In this document: one piece after another, positions 24,601 to 37,322 of the stretch | Position numbering within the stretch: position 1 is the first letter of the stretch | Layout: each line of letters starts with the position of its first letter | Assembly (NCBI RefSeq): GCF_009905375.1 | Contig: NC_133653.1 | Span: 63,027,414 to 63,091,413, forward strand | Length of the DNA stretch: 64,000 nucleotides | Direction: 5' to 3' | Source of the DNA: Apium graveolens | Lineage: Eukaryota; Streptophyta; Magnoliopsida; Apiales; Apiaceae | Notes under the pieces: generated by a model | Databases searched by the model: none | What the model saw: only the letters and a program-made list of their open reading frames with translations | What the model was told of the DNA's origin: nothing | Translations under genes and position numbers: made by a program

Positions 24601-25645
24601 ATGATTCCTCATTGATTGATACCCTCTTTCCTATCCTAAAGCTTGACAATTCTGATATATATATACATCCTGAGCTAGAGATCATTACCTTAACACCCAT
24701 AGTATTCGTGAAGCTTATCTTCTTAATGATCCAACACCTGTACCTTGATGAGAAACCATTGCTTTAAGCCCAGTTTGGCATTACCCCTTCATATTATCCA
24801 TTAGTCTCACCATATTTTCCTGTCCAAGTTCTGACATATGAAAACCTTTTGGTTACCCTAATAGAGTAAAGATTTGTGAATCATGGCCCTGAGATTTAGT
24901 ACCATTTTTCCCGTGTTTCGAGTTGATCTATAATCCCTTAATAAAAATATTTACTGTTAAAAAAGATTTTGTTACAATTCGGCATCAGCTTTTGAAATAA
25001 ATAAAATATGGGTTTTCAGTCCCAAAGGGGGATAAATGTTTTCTTGAATAGTGGATCCGGACTGAGACGCGAGTCCTTTCCACACTTATATTAGGCTTAA
25101 AAGTTGCCTAGGGATTCCCGTTAATGTTTTAGAACCCAGCGAGGTTCGGGATTACTTCGCGGCTGATCACCGGCTGTAATCCGTAGCGTCATAAAATGAT
25201 TTTGATTAAGACATGATTTTAAAATTGTTTTGATACAAGCAAAAAGATGCCATCTCACATAGTTTTATCTCTCGTTATCATTAGTTATGTCCTTCCATTG
25301 ATATTCTTAAAATTATATCTTGATTTATGCTTTGTGTCGTACTGTTAGCACTTGTTGAGCATTTGGCTCACTTCTTGCTTTACCCTGATATTTCAACTAG
25401 CAGCTATGGTTAGATTCAAGCATACTGCCCGTAAGACCTGTGATGCTGATGCTTATGTTCGAGCTCAGGTAGAATAAGTAATAATAGTTGTGTGAGGACT
25501 CGGTATTTGTAATCAGATGTAATAGTTGGTAGTGTTGGGCTGTTCCAAACCCTAAACTATAAGATCTTGGATTTGGTTGTGTATTCTTCTTTTAAAATAT
25601 TGTAATAGCTATATTTATTTTGCTGTTTAAGTTGGGGGTGTGACA
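21606..25645 (+). mobile_element. TK1: solo LTR of the TK (Tekay-like) family
   Basis: 4,040 bases from TGTTACGACC to GGGGGTGTGACA. It matches both TK2 LTRs (44185-48202 and 53658-57636) along its full length, with no internal region. Flanks are CTTTG on the left and TTTGG on the right; comparison with the empty site in the other GA2 LTR gives TTTG as the duplicated part, so the duplication is 4 bases or a damaged 5. It is probably the product of recombination between the two LTRs of a full element. Confidence 0.92.
23285..23294 (+). promoter_or_regulatory. Candidate TATA box in TK1 LTR
   Basis: TATATAAAAG about 1.68 kb into the LTR, conserved at 45866-45875 and 55339-55348 in TK2. It is the best core-promoter match in this LTR family. 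Confidence 0.4.
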
Positions 25646-27674
25646 TTTGGGTCCCCTATACTAAGGGTATATGCAAATATCGCTTATCTCTAGCATAGGT
25701 ATTATCAACCGAATCAACAGATATATGTATCAAGATTACGAAACAGGCATGCATATATACTATATCACATGCTACAATATATCGCAAGAATTTGCTAATT
25801 TAACCATCATGCATCTATCACAAGATAATGCATATACAAATGTATACATCACAACAACAGTATAACGGGTAGAAAACTTGCCTGAGCGACTGGGGGTTAC
25901 AAATGGCTTGGGACGAGTCTGGTAACCTATAAACAACATATAAGTTGGAATTAAACCAAAGTCGCTTATGAATCTATACTTTAACCAATTAGACCCTAAC
26001 GTTCGCTTTTGCGCTTAACGATTCACTTAAGTCGCCCGAGTACCCTCGGCTCCACCATTTTTAATAAATTAACCATTAAAGGGTTTTAAGGCGATTCTTT
26101 CGTGAGTGCCTTACCAACTGCATAATAAACTTCACATAAATGTTTCATACTCCAATTAGTCCTTTAAGATCTTTAACCTATGTTTCAAAGTAAGGCGAGG
26201 GGTAATGGTTCGTTCGCGAAACGCCATTACTTAAAACGGTCGTTTCTCCTAAACCGTACATCGGATTCAAATGAACCACATATCAAAACGAAGATCGTAA
26301 CATGAACTACCTAAAAATGGCAATGGTTAAAACCTAACAGTGAGTTCAAGGGTTCTGATGTTAAGAACAAAAACAGTCTACGGTAAATTGGGCATTACGA
26401 CGGCTATGTTTACGCGATTACCAATTTTATTCTACTCCAAACCAACCCACAATCAACCCACAATCACAACCCAATCAAAACTCCATCCATACTTCACCAT
26501 AACAGCCCCAACAACTCAACATTATCAATTTATTCTATTCTCAAACATGAATTTAAACTATACTTAAGTTCATTAATCAATACTCCAAGAATTACAACTC
26601 CAAAACATTACAACACCAACTATCCTCTACATTCACAACAAACAAGCCTCTCATGAACTATAACAACATAACTAAACCTAATAATCAAGTAAAGTTAGGG
26701 TTTGGAGGGGTTATACCTTCCTTGGAGAGTGGAGAATCAAGTAACTAGCTTGGAATCACCCTTAAAAGTCCTTATCCAAGCTTAATCTAAACAAAAACTT
26801 AAGAACAAAAATTTTAGTTCTTGAAAAACACTAGTCACCATCTTCTTCCATGATTTTTAGGAAGAGATTGTGAATGATTTAGGAGCTCAAACTTATAGGA
26901 TAGCTATATCTATGTATAAGGAGTCTTGGATAATTACCTTGCTAATTAACAAAGCTTGGAACTAAGATTTTGAATTTCTTGCTTTGAAGAAGAAGAAAAA
27001 GCCGAGAGCTTTTTGGATGAAGATATGAAATTATTTTGTGTTTTGGTGAAATGATTTGTTGGTTGGTTGATTTTGATTTGTTTTGTTTTGTTTTCTTACC
27101 TTTTACCATGATAACTTTTGCATGGCCAAGAATCAACCAACAACACACTTCCTTTTTGTCGTGCTTATGTCACCTTGTTATGTCATCCTCCCACACTTGT
27201 CCTCTTCTTATTGGTTTGATGACATCATCCTCACTAACCTCTTTTATTAGCTTCTAATTACTTGGCTAATGACCGTTGATCTGTTATGCGGTTCGCTTAA
27301 CTTTCGTTTTCGTTTATCGTTTGAGGGATCATACCCGGGATCTTATTACTTAGGTTTCCTTAACCTTTCTCAATACATTATATTCCTTTTATAATCCTCT
27401 CTTATAATCCTTGAATTTAAATCCTTTTTATCATGTTCCCTTATACTCAATTCTTTCGGTATCTGGTGGATTTTCGGGAAAAATTAAAGTGTTCGAATTT
27501 GGATTCTGACGATCTTTACATACACTTATATCCCATATAAAGTACTAATAAGATCTCAGAATAACAATAGAAGAACCCCTACATAGTGAGGCATGGAAAG
27601 TTTTCTTATTCAGCATAATCAGCAAAACACTATTCATAAGGGTTTCAAAAATTCCAAAAATTGGGGATATTACA

Positions 27675-27687
27675 GTCTCCCCTCCTT
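27675..27687 (-). other. GA2 polypurine tract
   Basis: Minus-strand AAGGAGGGGAGAC next to the 3' LTR, identical to the GA1 tract at 11864-11876. Confidence 0.85.
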
Positions 27688-30600
27688 AAAAGGATTCCGT
27701 CCCGGAATCAGGTAGAAAATGAATAGGGATACTCTCTTAGCATTGTACTTTCTAACTATCCAATAAAGTTTCCCACATTGTGGTTCTATCATCAAACTCT
27801 GACTAGTTTGGTAATCCTTCTCCTAAACACTTGTTCCTTTTTTTCTGATCTATAACCTTTCTTGGTTGCTCCACGTGGGTTACATCTGGTTGCATGTTTA
27901 TGCGCTCATATGCCCCTATTTGTCTGGCATCCGAATTACACCTCCTTAACATTGATATGTGGAACACGTTATGAACTTGCTACATGTTCAGGGGTAGCTC
28001 ATATGCTAACTTCCCAATACGTCTTAATATATCCAAGGGTCCAACAAATTGTAGACTTAACTTTCTTTTCTTTCCGAACCTCATCAATCCTTTCCAAGGG
28101 ATACCTATAACATTACTAGGTCCCCTATTTCATACTCTTTGTCCTTTCGAGTCAAATCAGCATACCTCTTATGTCCATCTTGGGTTACTACCAGCCGCCC
28201 TCTGATTATATCTATTATATCCCTGGTCCTTTGGACTACTGCGGGTCCGAGCATCTTTCGCTCTACAACTTCATCCTAACATAAGGGAGATCGACATTGT
28301 CTTCCCTCAAAAATCTCATAAGACGACATCTCGATACGTGACATACGATCTATTATCGTGAGAAAACTCAATCCGCGTTAAGTGATCATTCCAAATTCTT
28401 TCAAGTCTATTGTTCAGACTCTCATCATAGCTTCTAGCATTAGAGCTTTTGCTTCTCAATACCCATTCTTTTCCAGTTCGTAATCGCTACTACCTTCCGT
28501 TCCTAATATTATACTGGTTTTACTTTTGCTCGTTAGCGTTCTATAACCTTTTAATAACCACGTCCACCTTAGTATCACGAATGTGTTTCCATTCCAAATA
28601 CCACCATAACTTTACTACTCCTTTTTCAGCTGTTTCTATTTTCCAAAATTTGATCAATCATATAGAAGTAAAGGAATTTGTTGAGAGATCACTATGATCA
28701 TGAACACTTGTTCTATTGCATAGTTAGTACAGAAGGTGGCCAGCCTTTAGTACTTGACAAGCAATTAAACAACATGTGGTATCCTACTAGGCTTCTATCA
28801 TACAGATAGATAGTCATTCGGCAATACCTCCCCTCCCGGAAGGGTTGTTCTTCTCACATTACATGAAATGAAAAGAAGAGAAAAGAACGAGCTGAAGAGA
28901 ATTGTATATACGTAAAAATTTATTGCCATAAAATATCTGGCTTGGAATCTACCTCTGAACTATAGAGGTTTGTCATAGGAGAACAAAACATATATGTATA
29001 TAAATCAACATTAAGCATTATAGCATCGTATTTCACATGCCTAATTATTTTTGATATTCCGTCCATCATTCTATGGACCCATGCTCTTCCTCGAGCTTAT
29101 ACACAATCACCTTTGAAACTCCCTTGACATCGAAAATCGAATCTGGAATTTCATTCTAGACATCATCGTTACTAGAATTCTATGCTTGCATCGCAACCTT
29201 CTTCGTATAGTAATACGACTCTCTATTCCTAAGAAGGAATAAATATTCAATAGGTAGATAATCGACTTAATTAGTCTATCAATGATAACTTATACATCAC
29301 CACGACCCGATTAGTGGTATTCAATCTGAACATCCATTCTAATACAACTCTTACGGTTGTAATCGACTTATTACTCGCAGAATCATTGCTGCACTACTAT
29401 GGTCCATCGCTGACCCACTATAGTCATTCGTTTTCCTTGGATCTTAAGAGTTAACCATACGGAGTCCATACATGTCGTATAGAATTCTTCTAAGGAGTTA
29501 ACATAATCACCAATCATAATTCATGAAGAACACTCCAGATCCTAACGTACATTCATGACATGAAGTAGATAAAATTGCAGAAGAGTTTCAATCAAAGCAA
29601 CGATAGCAGGTTAATACCATTCTTAATCATATGCCTTCAATAGAAGACTTAACTCAAAGGTTCGTTTAGTCCTTCTTGAAACATGGTCCTGGCTTATCTC
29701 AAGATAGTACCTTCTAAGATAGATAGCCCGCTCATGGCGATTACACGAATTAAACCTTTACCAAACTACTATTACGGTTGGGTATTGCACAGTCATCAGA
29801 AGGAATGTCAATCTTCCAAACCATAATACAACCTTCATAGCTTTAACCATCATCACTGTATTCCTCTGGCACGAGCGCCTATAATTGTCCTCTTACACTA
29901 AAAGTGTCGGCCACCTCTTTGGCCTTTCCTAATAGTAAAATTTCCTTACAGTCAATGTCATTTTAACCACCTCCTAAGAAATTTTCTACCTCATTTCAAT
30001 CACTGCTTATGTTAAGATGTTTTCCTTAAAATCTGATGAGTTAAAAAAATCACCATTTTTCCATAAGTTATTGCCTTAGTCTTTAGAGGTTAATCACTGT
30101 CACGACTGACTCTCAATCATACTTAGAACATCTTTTATCTTAGGTCCTAATTGCCCTGAACAATTTCGACCTTTACTGGTTCGATCCATACTTTCTCGTG
30201 GTTTAACACGTGCCCCACTTGGCATCATTATAATTACGTCATATTTCCTTTATCAACATTTCTATTCTTGAGAATTTTGTATATTACCTTTCTCCTTGTA
30301 AAACCTCAAAGGTTATCCTTAAATCGTTCCTCCTGTATTCCCTAGATACATGGCATATCAACATACCATATACTAATACTAGAACCATTGTCTATGTACT
30401 TATGAAAAAATTTCTCTACTGATCTTTAAAGGTTGTTATTACCTTAATCGTTTCCAATTCATACTGTCAAAACTCATACTATCCATATTAAGGGTGAAAT
30501 GCCAACCTTTATGCATTCCCCTAGGATTCATTTTAAGTTATCGATGTTCTATCCTTAATTCCACCTTTAAAAAGGTACATACATCCTTCCATGGATAATC

Positions 30601-31956
30601 AAGTCATATATCCCTGATAAGGGTGTCTTATTCAATCATTCCCACCTCGATAGTATATGCCTAATTTCACAATAACATCTGTATTCAAAATGAGGTCAAT
30701 CAATATGGCCTCCAAAAGATAACAATGGTTATCCGCTTTTCTTGCCTAATTTGGTAATGATAACAAGGATGTTCTGGAAGATATTGGTCGTGTTCAACGT
30801 GAACTTCTTCTTAATAATTCCTTATTTACTTTTGTTGTTTATCTCAACAGTCATCTCAATGTTGGGATATCTTTCATACCTGGCGTCTCCCTTTCTGGGT
30901 ATCAAGCCACCAGTCTTACACTTCATATTCTTGAAGGTCACTTCCTTCATCCAATTTTCTTAATTTCTTACTTTCTTGTCTCCTTAATCTATCCGCGTCT
31001 CATTATTTATCCTTCGAACTATCTCAAGGTTTCCTTGAATCCTCCCAACTTACAGGGGATAAAATATATGTATCTCTTATTCCTTCAATCATCAACTTTA
31101 ACTTATGGTGAATCACCCTCATCCTGACGATTACATACTTTTCTATTTCTATTGCTACGAGTCTTTAGGGTTTCCTCATACCCAACTCCCTTATCATTCC
31201 TCAAACTCTATTGCCTTTATATTCCTTTCCACTTCGGTTTCTTTTTATTTTCCTTTCTATTACAATCATTTCACGTACCCACTAATTATTGACTTCAAAC
31301 ATCATGTCGTTCTTGGATTCTTGTCCTCCAGACGAATCTTGACATCTTTTACAATCTTAGATTCATAATTCATCATATTCGTCCGCTTTTGTTCTAGCTC
31401 CAAAGCTTTTACACTATTTCCTTATCCTTGGGAATTACTTTCCCGAAAATAATTGACTGAACTTTAATCAGTTTATCATAACATCTGGCTCCGTGCCTTT
31501 CTTGGCCTTTCACCAGCGGGTGGCCTCTCTCTTAGGAGGGTAAGTGACAAAAACAGTCTTTTATGATTCGTCAATCATTTAAAATCTCAAATGATTCCTA
31601 TATTTCCTTTAGCCAGGCTCTTTCCTCGACTGGGTCAATCTGTTCCTTGGAACTTTGAGAGCTTGGCGACTTAAAGGTCATGAAAGAATTTCCTACCGCA
31701 TTGTTTCCTCAAGGTGGTGGTTGGGGATAATAGTCTAAGTTCTTTTTGGACAGGTCCATGAATTGTCGTATAAGAGTACCATCTCGGGTCTCCTTTCCTT
31801 ACTCGACTTCTGTTTTCTCAGTATGAAATGTTTCATCCTTCTCCCATAATTGGGGTTATCTTATACGTTAAAATCCTTATTTTCCACTTCATTATGTTCT
31901 GGGTTCCTTACATCTTGATTGCGACCTCCCTGATTATCACATTCAGGGTTTTCCCT
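27688..31956 (-). pseudogene. GA2 gag-pol, extensively decayed
   Basis: Same decayed polyprotein as GA1 7562-11863, in reverse orientation and closely similar base for base. It runs from gag at about 31956 to the integrase C-terminus near 27700. The gag core (EERAWLKEI) is near 31600. The final part, 28450-27700, is the best preserved and reads as integrase C-terminal sequence ([20 protein letters not shown], then a chromodomain-like tail with TWELE), but with stops. Open frames on the plus strand here (for example 30742-30963 and 31105-31368) are antisense shadows. No domain is intact, so this copy could not have encoded its own transposition proteins. Confidence 0.75.
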
Positions 31957-32815
31957 TAATCTTATTCCTCAAACTATGACTTCCATCTAAGATCCCGTCC
32001 TTAAGCTCTTGAAAGTTTGGAACCAAAATTCTGTAGGAATAACTCATTATTGCCTTATCATCTTTCTCGGTATTAATCTCTTCTCCAGTCATTGGCTCTC
32101 TGCCTTCATTTATCACTTTTTCTTGGCACAATATGATTTTCTTTTTCGATAATTTGGGCTGTATTGCAATCTCAAACAGCGTTTCGGTACCGGCTCCGGT
32201 TACCTTCACTTCTATTTCCATTTTCTCAAAATCTCTTATCAACTCTCCCAAAGACATTTTGATCTTGAGTCTCTCCTTTATACTAAGGACATTAGCCACC
32301 ATTTTGGCTTTCCCTGGATGATAAAGAATCTCATAATCGTAATCCTTGATTAGCTCTAACCACCTCCTCTGGCGCATGTTGAGCTCTTTCTGCGTGAAAA
32401 TGCACTAGAGCACTTATGGCTTGTGTAAATCTCGCACTTCTCTCCATACAAGTAGTGCCTCCAATCTTTAGGGCAAAACTATTGCCACGAGCCCAAGCTC
32501 ATGGGTGGGGATATCGAATTTTATATTCCCTTAATTGTCTTGACGCGTACACGATTACCTTATTATGCTGTATAAGAAGCACCCTAATCCCTTATGCGAA
32601 GCGTCACTACAATTCACAAAAGCTCCTTTTTCATCCGGCAAACGCCAACATGGGGGCCGCCACCAACCTTTGCTTTAGTTGTTAAAAGCTTTTCTCGTAT
32701 TTCTCAATCCATTCAAACTTCTTAGTCTTACGAGTAAGCCGCGTCAAAGGAGCTACTATCTTTACAAACTTGAACGAACCTCCGGTAGTGACCGGCTAAT
32801 CCTACCTCTGGTAGT
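31943..32815 (-). pseudogene. Extra RT-tail/RNase H/integrase-head fragment, misplaced upstream of gag
   Basis: On the minus strand this begins with a damaged RT tail (a GHYRRFV-like motif near 32800) and continues through RNase H (ASHKGLG and YGEKCEIYT remnants). From 32377 there is an open 144-codon stretch starting MRQRRWLELIKDYDYEILYH and running through the tether to the start of integrase, stopping at 31943. It then joins gag at 31957-31970 (GAGGAATAAGATTA on the minus strand), a word also present at the GA1 gag start (7572-7585). GA2 therefore has two RNase H regions, the other being the decayed one near 29880-29950. The misplaced one is much better preserved. Confidence 0.7.
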
Positions 32816-33222
32816 TTCCCTAATCATGGTCATCAATTCCTCAGTGGTCCTTTATTCATTCTTGTCAGGATCCTCCACAGAATCCTCCTCAGCCACAATC
32901 CCTTCTAGGACAACATCCTCAACTGCTACATCCTCAATATGAACATCATCTGGTCCTACGTTAGGACGCTCTATCAGATCCACGCTCTAATTAGTAATAA
33001 AACATCATCACGTTGTTGCTCCTCATCCTCAGGGTTCGGAGTCCCGCTACCATATACGATAACGAACTACGCTTCTATCACGATATTTATAAGGGTTCCC
33101 ATAAGGGTTTTAACTGTCAGTACTACGTTAGGTAGCCCGACTATGAACTTGGCAAGAGTTCTTATTATCTTAGTGAACTTATTATCTTAACGTCACATCA
33201 TCTCTGAGGTTTATAACGCTTA
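32816..33222 (-). other. GA2 5' leader
   Basis: Sequence between the primer site and the misplaced RT fragment. It contains a short acidic open stretch (around 32940-32850 on the minus strand, with repeated VEDV-like peptides and ending at DPDKNE, stop), followed by TTEELMTMIRETTRG. That resembles in position and style the leader ORF of TK2 (MVADELQSIVKTLREE). Coding status is doubtful. Confidence 0.4.
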
Positions 33223-33234
33223 GCTCTTGTACCA
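33223..33234 (-). other. GA2 primer binding site
   Basis: Minus-strand TGGTACAAGAGC, four bases after the 5' LTR. It differs at two positions from TGGTATCAGAGC, the usual plant tRNA-iMet primer site, which TK2 carries intact. Confidence 0.75.
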
Positions 33235-33238
33235 TTTC

Positions 33239-36200
33239 TGTAACACCCCCAAATCCGGGGTCGGGAATCCGGGTTGTCACGAGTTCCATTTCCCTTAATA
33301 ATACTTAATCTTAATAATCAACCAACTACTGCGTACTGTGACCCCACAATATACACACACACACCACAAGTTATAGTCTCAGAGATGAATACCAAAAATA
33401 ACACAAGTCGTTTTATTCCACAATTATAAGCCATTACACCTCAAAAGGGTTTCTAAATAAATTTACATTTCTTTGCCATTATTACAATTCATAAATATAC
33501 ATAAATCTGGTACATCAGAAGTTGAAAGCCTAGCCTATTGGTAGATCCTACCTCGGCTATAACGGCATCAACGCCTACAGGAAACTGCGGAACGTTTCCT
33601 AACCACTTGCAAATCGGGAACTTGGTCATGTTCATCTTTTCTATCTGTTGTTGTGTGATGAAAGAAGAAAGCAAGGGTGAGCAACAAGCCCTCCAAAATA
33701 ATATGTATAATGATTAACAATATATGAGCATTCTCATAGTACTCATGAAAGTCTTGCTAAAAAAGAAATGAACCAAGTTTGTTATCATAACGCGACCAAG
33801 TCGCAAAATATTCAGTATATATATATATACTTTTCACAATCTTTGAAATCCTCTAACATGTATAATATACACCGAGTTCCAGCTTATAACTGTATAAAAA
33901 TATCGTTGCAAGGTGATCTCATATATCTAACCTTGTCTCAACGTTTTTCTGAAAATCTTTGACATGCATAAGATAATCATTTACTAGATATAAGTTTAAA
34001 AGATGAAGTTACAAGATACTCCAATATACTTATATCTTTTCAAAATACTACTTGAACTACCAACTTTCAAGTTATAATCAGTTTCAAAAGTTCATCACAC
34101 TGATGAGACTATAAGATAAGACTTGAATAGATTCAATCTTTGAAATATCATTTGAAAGAAATGAAGTTACGAGATACTTCATTAAGTCCCGATATATATA
34201 TATACACCTATATATATATACATTTCATACACTCCTTGAAAACCTCTGTTATGAAAATTATAAACAGAGTTGCAATATCCAATGAATTTGGAAAAACAGA
34301 ATTTTGGCATAAACCTGATATCTTGCTGATCAGGCAAAGATACCAATTAAATCACCTTTTCTACTAGTAGATGGATGAATCCCCCACTGGTCATCACCCT
34401 GGCCACATTAGGGCCTTATGCTGGACTGCCACTCAGCCACTTTTGCATTGATGGACTCCCACGGAGCCACTTACACTTTCATGGACGCCCACTGAGCCCA
34501 TGTTGCTTATGCCGACTCAATAGATGGACTTACTTCCCGAACGTTGGGTAAGTAATCAATTCATTTATCAAAGTAGCAACCTCGTTGCGAATATAAAATA
34601 CACCACAGAGCCGGATCCCTCAGGTTTTGAGCGAATATTTAAATCCCCTTTGAAAGGAAGATCTTAAATATATAAAAAAATGAGTTTTGGGGTCCGCTCT
34701 AACTTTTAAAATCATTTTGAAGGCTCGCAAACATTTTTAAGAATGTTTGGAGTAGTGCTGATTTAATGGAATAAATCAGTCCCAATTTATTAGAAAATAT
34801 CCGAATATTATTATTTAAATAATATTCTCATAAAGAATAATCTTTATAAAAATAATTGAAGTAGAAGTTTTAAAACTTATACTTGCAATGAATATTAATG
34901 ACCAAAGATATATTTATACGAAAGTACTATCTTTATTTGAATAATCAAAAGTAAGTTTGATTATCGACACATTATTCTTTAATAAATTAAGAATAATAAT
35001 TAATAAATAATCGGAGTCATAAGTCCTCGAATGAATATCCAAATAATAATATTCATTAATAAATTAAGCGGAGTCATAAGTCCTCGAATGAATATTCAAA
35101 ATAATATTCATTAATAAAATAAACGGGGTCATAAGCCCTCGAATGAATATTCAAAATAATATTCATTAATAAAATAAAGTTATCGAATACACCTTATTCG
35201 ATTCATAGTTTTGAAAACTATATCTATATATATACATAAATATATGTAATATACTCGGGAGCATCGACTCCCGGTTTTAGAAAAATATTGACCTTTGGGT
35301 CCCCTATACTAAGGGTATATGCAAATATCGTTTATCTCTAGCATAGGTATTATCAACTGAATCAACAGATATATGTATCAAGATTACGAAAAAGGCATGC
35401 ATATATACCATATCACATGCTACAATATATCGCAAGAATTTGCTAATTTAACCATCATGCATCTATCACAAGATAATGCATATACAAATGTATACATCAC
35501 AACAACAGTATAACGGGTAGAAAACTTTCCTGAGCGACTGGGGGTTACAAATGGCTTGGGACGAGTCTGGTAACCTATAAACAACATATAAGTTGGAATT
35601 AAATCAAAGTCGCTTATGAATCTATACTTTAACCAATTAGACCCTAACGTTCGCTTTTGCGCTTAACGATTCACTTAAGTCGCCCGAGTACCCTCGGCTC
35701 CACCATTTTTAATAAATTAACCATTAAGGGTTTTAAGGCAATTCTTTCACGAGTGTCTTACCAACTGCATAATACACTTCACATAAATGTTTCATACTCC
35801 AATTAGTCCTTTAAGATCTTTAACCTATGTTTCAAAGTAAGGCGAGGGTTAATAGTTCGTTCGCGAAACGCCATTACTTAAAATGGTCGTTTCTCCTAAA
35901 CCGTACATCGGATTCAAACGAACCACATATCAAAACGAAGCTCGTAACATGATCTACCTAAAAACGGTAATGGTCAAAACCTAACAGTGAGTTCAAGGGT
36001 TCTGATGTTAAGAACAAAAACAGTCTACGGTAAATCGGGCATTACGATGGCTATGTTTACGCGATTACCAATTTTATTCTACTCCAAACCAACCCACAAT
36101 CAACCCACAATCACAACCCAATCAAAAATCCATCCATACTTCACCATAACAGCCCCAACAACTCAAAATTATCAATTTATACTATTCTCAAACATGAATT

Positions 36201-37317
36201 TAAACTATACTTAAGTTCATTAATCAATACTCCAAGAATTACAACTCCAAAACATTACAACACCAACTATCCTCTATATTCACAAAAAACAAGCCTCTCA
36301 TGAACTATAACAACATAACTAAACCTAATAATCAAGTAAAGATAGGGTTTGGAGGGGTTATACCTTCCTTGGAGAGTGGAGAATCAAGTAACTAGCTTGG
36401 AATCACCCTTAAAAGTCCTTATCCAAGCTTAATCTAAACAAAAACTCAAGAACAAAAATTTTAGTTCTTGAAAAACACTAGTCACCATCTTTTTCCATGA
36501 TTTTTAGGAAGAGATTGTGAATGATATAGGAGCTCAAACTTATAGGATAGCTATATCTATGCATAAGGAGTCTTGGAATTTTTACCTTGCTAATTAACAA
36601 AGCTTGGAACTAAGATTTTGAATTTCTTGCTTTGAAGAAGAAGAAAAAGCCGAGAGCTTTTTGGATGAAGAAATGAAATAATTTTGTGTTTTGGTGAAAT
36701 GATTTATTGGTTGGTTGATTTTGATTTGTTTTGTTTTCTTACCTTTTACCATGGTAACTTTTGCATGGCCAAGAATCAACCAACAACACACTTCCTTTTT
36801 ATCATGCCTATGTCACCTTGTTATGTCATCCTCCCACACTTGTCCTCTTCTTATTGGTTTGATGACATCATCCTCACTAACCTCTTTGATTAGCTTCTAA
36901 TTACTTGGCTAATGACCGCTGATCTGTTATGCGGTTCGCTTAACTTTCGTTTTCATTTATCGTTTGAGGGATCATACCCGGGATCTTATTACTTAGGTTT
37001 CCTTAACCTTTCTCAATACATTATATTCCTTTTATGCTCCTCTCTTATAATCCTTGAATTTAAATCCTTTTTATCATGTTCCCTTATACTCAATTCTTTC
37101 GGTATCTGGTGGATTTTAGGGAAAAATCAAAGTGTTCGAATTTGGATTCTGACGATCTTTACATACACTTATATCCCATATAAAGTACTAATAAGATCTC
37201 AGAATAACAATAGAAGAACCTCTACATAGTGAGGCATGGAAAGTTTTCTTATTCAGCATAATCAGCAAAACACTATTTATAAGGGTTTCAAAAATTCCAA
37301 AAATTGGGGATATTACA
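33239..37317 (-). repeat. GA2 5' LTR
   Basis: 4,079 bases; plus-strand ends TGTAACACCC and GATATTACA. It carries the uninterrupted version of the TK1 target (around 35287-35300). It holds the 55-bp tandem array at about 35010-35165 and a TA run near 35225. No genes. Confidence 0.93.
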
Positions 37318-37322
37318 CATTC

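Larger units (their letters stand above)
19551..27674 (-). repeat. GA2 3' LTR, split by TK1
   Basis: Without TK1 (21606-25645) and its short target repeat the LTR is about 4,080 bases, the same as the other GA2 LTR (4,079). Plus-strand ends are TGTAACACCC and GATATTACA. The sequence around 21590-21605 and from 25646 onward joins to match 35280-35295 of the other LTR. No genes. Confidence 0.93.
19551..37317 (-). mobile_element. GA2: complete but non-coding Ty3/gypsy chromovirus, minus orientation
   Basis: 17,767 bases, including the 4,040-base solo LTR TK1. On the minus strand the order is 5' LTR (37317-33239), primer binding site, leader, an RT-tail/RNase H/integrase-head fragment, gag through integrase, polypurine tract, 3' LTR (27674-19551). 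Orientation is shown by the primer site beside 33239 and the polypurine tract beside 27674. The two LTRs differ at 19 of about 670 compared bases. It is flanked by CATTC. Confidence 0.93.
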
